Shown here piece after piece: positions 30,508 to 35,066 of a stretch of DNA of 35,066 bases. The stretch covers positions 1 to 35,066 of the forward strand of contig CAILEM010000028.1 of the NCBI GenBank assembly GCA_903833215.1, written 5' to 3'. This stretch comes from an uncultured Armatimonadota bacterium. Its GTDB lineage: Bacteria; Armatimonadota; Fimbriimonadia; Fimbriimonadales; Fimbriimonadaceae. The notes beneath the pieces are model-generated. The model saw nothing but the letters and a program-made list of their open reading frames with translations, did no database searches and was not told where the DNA came from. The position numbers and the translations under genes are program-made. Numbering within the stretch: the first letter of the stretch is position 1; every line of letters starts with the position of its first letter.

Positions 30508-31434
30508 CTACTTGCTACCAGAAAGGATGCTTGCGTACACCAGCGGATCGACGTTCCCACCGCTGACCACGCAACAAACCAAGCCACCATGCATGAACCG
30601 CTCGGAATGGGTCATGACTGCCGCGACCGCGAGGGCGCCAGTTGGCTCCACCTTGAGGTTCGCTTTCAGGAACAGCATGCGCACGGCTTCGCACAAAGCT
30701 TCCTCGGTTACTTCAAGCACCTGAGAAAGCCCACCCTGAGTGAATAGAATTTCCCAATTTCGGATCCCTAGACTACGCGTTCGAGCCCCGTCGGCCAAGG
30801 TCTGAGGTTCGGATTCGTTTGAAATGAGACGCCCAGCCTGCATGGACCGTGCTGCATCGTTCGCAGTAAGCGGCTCCGCGCCGATTACACTCACCTGGCG
30901 ATTTTGATCTCGTACGGCCATCACCAAGCCTGACGTTAAGCCACCGCCACCCACGGGCGCCACAATGGACTCTACATCTGGACATCGCTCCAGAATCTCC
31001 TCTCCCAGAGTGGCGTTGCCGGCAATCACCCACGGATCATCAAACGCACTCGTTATGTAAGCGTCAGGAAACTCGTCGGCAAGCTGCTGCACTCGAGCTT
31101 CGCGTGAAATATCCCGCACGTCGATAAGGTCGACATCGGCACCATAGCCTCGAACGGCATCTACCTTGACCTGGGCGGACGTATGGGGCATCACGATAGT
31201 GCACCGTTTTCCAAACGTGAGGCAGCCTAGCGCCAAGGCTTGACCGAAATTTCCTGATGACGCCGCGATGATGTGGCCATGAGGGGCATTCCGTGCGACC
31301 TGGTAGCCAGCTCGAAACTTGAAACTTCCCGTGTGTTGAAAAGTCTCCGTTGCGATAACCATCCGCACTTCCGATCTTGGAAGCAGGGTCGATGCGTCAA
31401 GCAGTGTTGTCGGGCGAGGGGAAATAGCTTTCAA
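30508..31434 (-). CDS. PLP-dependent threonine/serine dehydratase-like enzyme
   Basis: 308 residues. The cofactor lysine is K39 in T-G-S-F-K-F-R-A, the Asn loop is S-S-G-N-F-G-Q-A-L-A (59-68), the phosphate-binding glycines are V-G-G-G-G-L-T-S-G (161-169), and C-V-V-S-G-G-N-V-D closes the active site. This is the fold-type II catalytic domain of threonine/serine dehydratases or related racemases, which deaminate hydroxy amino acids to keto acids. There is no C-terminal ACT regulatory domain, as in catabolic forms. G-N-F-G-Q replaces the more usual G-N-H-A-Q. It starts with TTG in an overlap (TTGA) with the end of the penicillin-acylase-like gene, so translation is coupled and the two steps may be linked. 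Confidence 0.9.
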   Translation of the reverse strand: MKAISPRPTTLLDASTLLPRSEVRMVIATETFQHTGSFKFRAGYQVARNAPHGHIIAASSGNFGQALALGCLTFGKRCTIVMPHTSAQVKVDAVRGYGADVDLIDVRDISREARVQQLADEFPDAYITSAFDDPWVIAGNATLGEEILERCPDVESIVAPVGGGGLTSGLVMAVRDQNRQVSVIGAEPLTANDAARSMQAGRLISNESEPQTLADGARTRSLGIRNWEILFTQGGLSQVLEVTEEALCEAVRMLFLKANLKVEPTGALAVAAVMTHSERFMHGGLVCCVVSGGNVDPLVYASILSGSK

Positions 31435-33452
31435 TATTGTAAATGGTAAGTTTTGGTCAAGCTCTTGCTGAGGTTTTTCAGTCCGAAGTTTGTAGGTTTA
31501 TATTTTCCTACCGAATAGAGTTCCATTTGATCTGCAAAGTGGGCGCTGCTGGCAACGTTTGAATTTCCATAAGGCAGGATGCTCCACGACTGAACCCCCT
31601 TGGGATCGAGCGAAACAACCATCCTAAAGCTTGAACCGAAAGTCGCGTGGCTTCGACCTTGTTTTAACGTTTCTGCGCCAGCGGAAGCAGGGCTTACGGC
31701 GGCAATGGGACTACCCGCTGCTACGTACCCAAATCCCTGAACAGGCCGTTTCACAGTACCTCGTTCCATGAATTGAACGCCACCCCAACGCGTCGTGAGA
31801 GAACCTTGCTCCTTCTGCATCTGCTGGGCTGCACTTACCAAAGAGTCTTTCGCAAGTTTCGCCTGATCTGTTGACCATGCCTGGCCGGATGCCGCACGTG
31901 ATGAAAGCTCAGGGTTATCCTTGCTTTGCCGAAGCCAGTACGTGTAAAGCACACAGCCGACGGAATCGATCTTCGCCTTTCCATCCCAGCGCTTCAGGAC
32001 ATCTATGGCGGCGCCTGGGTCGACGACTTTGGCCAGGGACTCGATCGTTTCTTTGGCAAATGGAACGGTGCAGTCTGTAGCGAATTCTTTTGCCTTATCT
32101 GGCGTCACATGATGGGCGTCTTTTAGGAGTGACGAGAGCATTTGCCAGCGCGTCGATCGACCGTACGAAGTGACATCCACCGGCCAGTCCCCCGGTATTT
32201 CTGGGGCAATGGGCACGAGTTTCGGCGAAGAATTGCAGTTCACAAGAATGCCTGAGGACGGGTTTTCGATGTGTGGCAACGCATCCAGACTCCAAAGATC
32301 ACCCCATGCCGTCTTCGGATCTTCTCCAGGCAGAGTCTTGTTCCAATCGAAGGAAGCATCTCGCTGAGGGACATACGCATTGTATTGGTAGCCGATGTTG
32401 CCTTCGATATCGGCATACACGTAGTTCCACATCGATAACCCCCGAGTCTTCAGGGCCTCTCGAAAGCTTGAGGCGGTTTTTGCCCGCATCATTAGGAGAG
32501 CTTGTTCAAGGGTCTTGTCGGGCTCGGGAACCGAGAGTCTCACCGTTTTGCTGCTGAATGGGACGATCGGTCCCCACTCTGTAGCCTTGGTTGAGGAGAT
32601 ATTCGACTTTAGCTGCCCGTTTTCCAGATAGCGCATCTCCGTTTTCACGGTTCTAAAGGGTTTCCACGTGCCGTGGTAGCTGTACTCGCTTCGATTCTCC
32701 GGGTTGGTCTTGAATGTGTAGATGGAGTAAAGCTGGGGATTGTTGTTGGTCATGGACCAGGCGATTCGGTCGTTGTGCCCGATCACGCCGAGTGGAAGCC
32801 CGGGAATGGCGACTCCACGAAAATGGACGTCAGGTGTGTAGATCGCGAATTCCTGCCATACGATTCCACCATCCTGACCATCCCAACCGAGGTGAGGGTC
32901 GATCGACAAAATCGGGTGATGGGTTGCCGTCCGACTTGGAGCCAGGGCAAATTGGTTGGATCCTGCGCCTGGGCTGATCTTTGCGGATAGATCGAGAAGA
33001 GGAAATGCGGCATTCACGAACTGGGTGAGCGAGATCACGTCAACGTCCGAGAACGGCTCTATCCATTTCGGCAGCGTTGCCTTTTGCTCGCTAAGGGCTC
33101 GGTTGGCCCCGGCTAGGAATCCCTCGACTACTTCTTTCGGTTCTCCCCGAAGTCTCGCGACGACGCCTTCGGCTTTTGCCTCAAACCCCAGCCCTCGCAG
33201 GAATCCATCTTGAAGCAGAGAAGACTTACCGTTGACCTCCGCTAACCTCCCCCGCGCCAGTTTGTAGTTAAGCGCCATGCGCTGCGCGTGATCTTTGGCC
33301 TGACAGTAGCCCAATGCGTAGGCACCTGATTTTAGATTTGAGGCGACAATACTCGGCACCCCATATTTATCTTCGTAGACGGTGATATCGGTTGGACTAC
33401 CGGTCTGAGGATGAAGAGCAAGAAGCGCAATCAGCGAAGCAATAATCGGCAC
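31431..33452 (-). CDS. Penicillin acylase-family Ntn hydrolase
   Basis: 673 residues with a GTG start. A short signal sequence (I-I-A-S-L-I-A-L-L-A-L-H) is followed by V-Y-E-D-K-Y-G-V-P-S-I, the typical 'D-x-x-G-V-P-x-I' opening. G-Y-C-Q-A-K-D-H-A-Q-R-M marks the alpha subunit. Autocleavage is expected between G164 and S165, with S165-N-Q-F-A as the nucleophile at the start of the beta subunit (usual motif S-N-x-W or S-N-x-F). H-L-G-W, G-L-P-L-G-V-I-G-H-N-D-R-I-A-W and P-F-x-x-x-V follow in order. Such enzymes are periplasmic amidases for penicillins, acyl-homoserine lactones or N-acyl amino acids. Which is used here is unknown. TAAACT lies 6 bases before the start. It is cotranscribed with the downstream dehydratase gene (TTGA overlap). 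Confidence 0.92.
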   Translation of the reverse strand: MPIIASLIALLALHPQTGSPTDITVYEDKYGVPSIVASNLKSGAYALGYCQAKDHAQRMALNYKLARGRLAEVNGKSSLLQDGFLRGLGFEAKAEGVVARLRGEPKEVVEGFLAGANRALSEQKATLPKWIEPFSDVDVISLTQFVNAAFPLLDLSAKISPGAGSNQFALAPSRTATHHPILSIDPHLGWDGQDGGIVWQEFAIYTPDVHFRGVAIPGLPLGVIGHNDRIAWSMTNNNPQLYSIYTFKTNPENRSEYSYHGTWKPFRTVKTEMRYLENGQLKSNISSTKATEWGPIVPFSSKTVRLSVPEPDKTLEQALLMMRAKTASSFREALKTRGLSMWNYVYADIEGNIGYQYNAYVPQRDASFDWNKTLPGEDPKTAWGDLWSLDALPHIENPSSGILVNCNSSPKLVPIAPEIPGDWPVDVTSYGRSTRWQMLSSLLKDAHHVTPDKAKEFATDCTVPFAKETIESLAKVVDPGAAIDVLKRWDGKAKIDSVGCVLYTYWLRQSKDNPELSSRAASGQAWSTDQAKLAKDSLVSAAQQMQKEQGSLTTRWGGVQFMERGTVKRPVQGFGYVAAGSPIAAVSPASAGAETLKQGRSHATFGSSFRMVVSLDPKGVQSWSILPYGNSNVASSAHFADQMELYSVGKYKPTNFGLKNLSKSLTKTYHLQY

Positions 33453-33464
33453 AGCCCGAGTTTA
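33453..33464 (-). promoter_or_regulatory. Leaderless-type -10 for the acylase-dehydratase pair
   Basis: On the reverse strand TAAACT (33464 to 33459), 6 bases, GTG start at 33452. No Shine-Dalgarno is seen. Confidence 0.4.
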
Positions 33465-33752
33465 GCAAGGAAGCCGAGAATAGGTAAGTCGATGCGCCAT
33501 TCCAAGCAAGTAAACACCGTGAGCCGCGTCTCGCAGAGATATCTGCCACACCAAATCATGGACCAGCCCCGTAGTCGGCGGTGATCGTACCGACGTTCGG
33601 ACCTACCGGGAGAGACCTGCTTACGTTTCAGCGCGATAGACCGCCGACGGCTCCCGCGACGCCACGGAGACGCCGACTACCCGTCGGGTCGGTGTTTGCA
33701 GATAGAACATAAATTCAGACGAAATCATCTCAGGGCGAATCACAATTGATTC
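33465..33752. other. Intergenic region holding an inverted-repeat element
   Basis: No gene is supported in this stretch of about 290 bases. A compact element (33561-33683) occupies its centre. No clear promoter for the gene at 33753 was found. Confidence 0.5.
33561..33683. repeat. MITE-like inverted-repeat element, complete copy
   Basis: Perfect terminal inverted repeats GTAGTCGGCG (33571-33580) and CGCCGACTAC (33671-33680). Bases 33561-33610 match 34891-34940 with two differences in 50. The right part (33630-33666) matches 35030-35066. The element is about 115-120 bp and has no coding capacity. Confidence 0.8.
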
Positions 33753-34808
33753 GTGAAGCGGATTTTCGCTGTAGCTGTGGTCGCCCTTCCCACGCTCGCT
33801 TGTAGCCAAATCGCTTTTGTGAGGCGAAACCAGCTCTATGTGTTGCCATGCGACCAGGCGGGCCACCCGATGAGAGGAAGAACACCTTTTCGGGTGTGCA
33901 GACTTTGGAAGAACTTCCAGGGGGATTCTGTAAAAATCCAATGGACCGAGACCGGCAAGATCGCGATCGAGCATTACGTTGATGCTTGGAATGGGCCCAA
34001 GCGCTTTGGTCTCTCACAGAAATCGTATGCTTCGGGAATCTGGCTCGTCGAGGCCAAGCCGAATTCAAAGCCTATCTGGGTGACGAGCGGGTTCATGGCA
34101 AGCTTTGGCCCCGACGGAAAAACGTTGACTTACTGTACAGATCCCCTGAAGGGAGACCTTTGGGCCCTAGACCTGCCCAAGGCCACAAAACGTCTGTTGG
34201 CGCCTCACGCGACAGAGAGCGCTTGGTCTGTTCGTCGCGACATCCTAGCTTTTGTCAGGATGACGAAGACAGATTCTTTGCAGCAGGCGCTTGAAGTGAG
34301 GACTTACCCCGATTGGAGACTTTTCAAAGCCTTACAGCCAGCAGTGAACCCATGTGAGTTATCGCTCTCACCGGATGGAAGCATGTTGGCAGTTCACTAC
34401 CATCTCTCGCGGCCCTTGACGGGTCACTCTGTTCTGAACCTCCAAACCACTCAGTCTGTGGAGTTGAATTGTCCAAGTGGAATCTCCCCCCCGACTATCG
34501 ACGATTGGTCGCCCGATAGCAAGAAAATCCTGGCGTCATGGCGGATTGTCGATCCTAACAACGATGGCTCGTGGATTCGGGAGTATGTCGGCCTGAATTT
34601 CATTCGGACTGGCAAGTTTGAGCGAATTGGCCTCGGTCACGATGCACGGTTTTCGCAGAATGGGCAAAGCGCCTTCTGGTTGTCGGACCACAAGACCGGC
34701 TGTCAGTGGAAGCTCGGCGACCTAGTATGGAGTCCAATCGCCAAGGTTCATCCCAAGATCATCGTCAAAGGAGTTTCTCAGTTTTGCGTCCGTCGTAGGT
34801 CGATCTAG
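33753..34808 (+). CDS. Secreted TolB/propeller-like protein, unknown function
   Basis: 351 residues with a GTG start. A signal peptide covers about 1-18 (V-A-V-V-A-L-P-T-L-A-C-S). The mature protein opens with I-A-F-V-R-R-N-Q-L-Y-V-L and repeats blades such as M-A-S-F-G-P-D-G-K-T-L-T-Y-C, A-W-S-V-R-R-D-I-L-A-F-V-R, L-S-L-S-P-D-G-S-M-L-A-V-H and D-D-W-S-P-D-S-K-K-I-L-A-S. This S-P-D-G/S-K pattern is characteristic of TolB-like WD40/PD40 propellers. It would reside outside the cytoplasm. The N-terminal gap between blades carries several Cys residues. No partner genes adjoin it. It is similar in type to the protein at 3085-4071 but not obviously a close paralogue. Function unknown. Confidence 0.75.
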   Translation: MKRIFAVAVVALPTLACSQIAFVRRNQLYVLPCDQAGHPMRGRTPFRVCRLWKNFQGDSVKIQWTETGKIAIEHYVDAWNGPKRFGLSQKSYASGIWLVEAKPNSKPIWVTSGFMASFGPDGKTLTYCTDPLKGDLWALDLPKATKRLLAPHATESAWSVRRDILAFVRMTKTDSLQQALEVRTYPDWRLFKALQPAVNPCELSLSPDGSMLAVHYHLSRPLTGHSVLNLQTTQSVELNCPSGISPPTIDDWSPDSKKILASWRIVDPNNDGSWIREYVGLNFIRTGKFERIGLGHDARFSQNGQSAFWLSDHKTGCQWKLGDLVWSPIAKVHPKIIVKGVSQFCVRRRSI

Positions 34809-34825
34809 AAGAAAGAACACGCAAA

Positions 34826-35066
34826 CCCGTAGTCGACGTCTCCGTGGCGTCGTCCGGACCTCTCGGGTTGTCTGCCACCCCCCAATCACCGACCAGACCC
34901 GTAGTCGGCGGTGATCGTACCGACGTCCGGACCTACCGGGTTGTCTGCCACCCCCCAAATTCCCACAGCCCCCGTAGTCGACGTCTCCGTGGCGTCGTCC
35001 GGACCTGCTGAGAGGGATTTGCTAGGTTCACCGCGATCGACGCCCAACGGCTGCTGCGACGCCACG
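34826..35066. repeat. Tandem array of repeat units, running off the window
   Basis: Units starting with CCCGTAGTCG at 34826, 34898 and 34971 (spacing 72-73 bases). The first and third share an identical 36-base sequence. The second has the alternative core found at 33568. Between units GGGTTGTCTGCCACCCCCCA is repeated (34865 and 34939). An inverted arm (CGACGCCACG, 35057-35066) is cut by the window edge. Confidence 0.9.

Noticed and set aside
1-35066. tRNA genes
   Set aside because: No T-loop GGTTCGAATCC-type sequence with a plausible acceptor stem was found by eye; a covariance-model scan would be needed to exclude divergent ones.

Overview
This looks like a window of a bacterial chromosome of moderate to high GC, from a Gram-negative-type organism. 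There are many signal peptides, an Rhs/YD-repeat protein, VapBC and RelE/ParE-type toxin-antitoxin genes, a bacterial type A RNase P RNA, M13 and M16 peptidases, and a hemicellulose-degrading glycosidase cluster. An Armatimonadota (Fimbriimonadales-like) or other environmental polysaccharide degrader would fit, but no 16S or other decisive marker is present, so the placement is a weak inference.

Positions 1-9892 are accessory in character. A large YD-repeat protein enters from the left edge and stops at 2094. An Rhs core domain follows immediately in another frame (2097-3077) with its own strong Shine-Dalgarno. Its cysteine-rich C-terminal tip carries the calcium-loop and His-Asp active-site signatures of a plant-type secretory phospholipase A2, so it is a candidate polymorphic toxin. 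Next come a membrane-anchored propeller-like protein (a possible immunity gene), a string of short hypothetical genes with decayed paralogues, an insertion-sequence-like scar (about 4190-4445), an orphan antitoxin, a VapBC pair and a second toxin-antitoxin pair.

Positions 9893-21175 hold a non-coding repeat stretch, a reverse-strand M13 metalloprotease, and a forward operon of GH26 beta-mannanase-like enzyme, YicI-like GH31 alpha-xylosidase and GH2 beta-galactosidase. Together these would trim a branched hemicellulose. After another repeat-rich gap come a small ribbon-helix-helix protein and a CBM9-like protein, both on the reverse strand.

Positions 21299-35066 are mostly single genes: an EamA transporter, a secreted protein of unknown function, a GNAT acetyltransferase with a small membrane protein, an M16 peptidase, a membrane protein, a SAM methyltransferase, RNase P RNA, a reverse-strand pair of penicillin-acylase-family protein and threonine/serine dehydratase-like enzyme with overlapping ends, and a secreted TolB-like protein.

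Three features span genes. (1) Many genes that begin transcription units have a TANNNT hexamer five or six bases before the start codon and no Shine-Dalgarno, which suggests widespread leaderless mRNAs. Genes inside operons have Shine-Dalgarno sequences or stop/start overlaps. (2) Several families of structured intergenic repeats occur, one with compensatory changes that keep its hairpin. (3) A small inverted-repeat element of about 115 bp occurs at 33.6 kb, is related to an array at the right edge, and overlaps the 3' end of the EamA gene, where it supplies the last codons.
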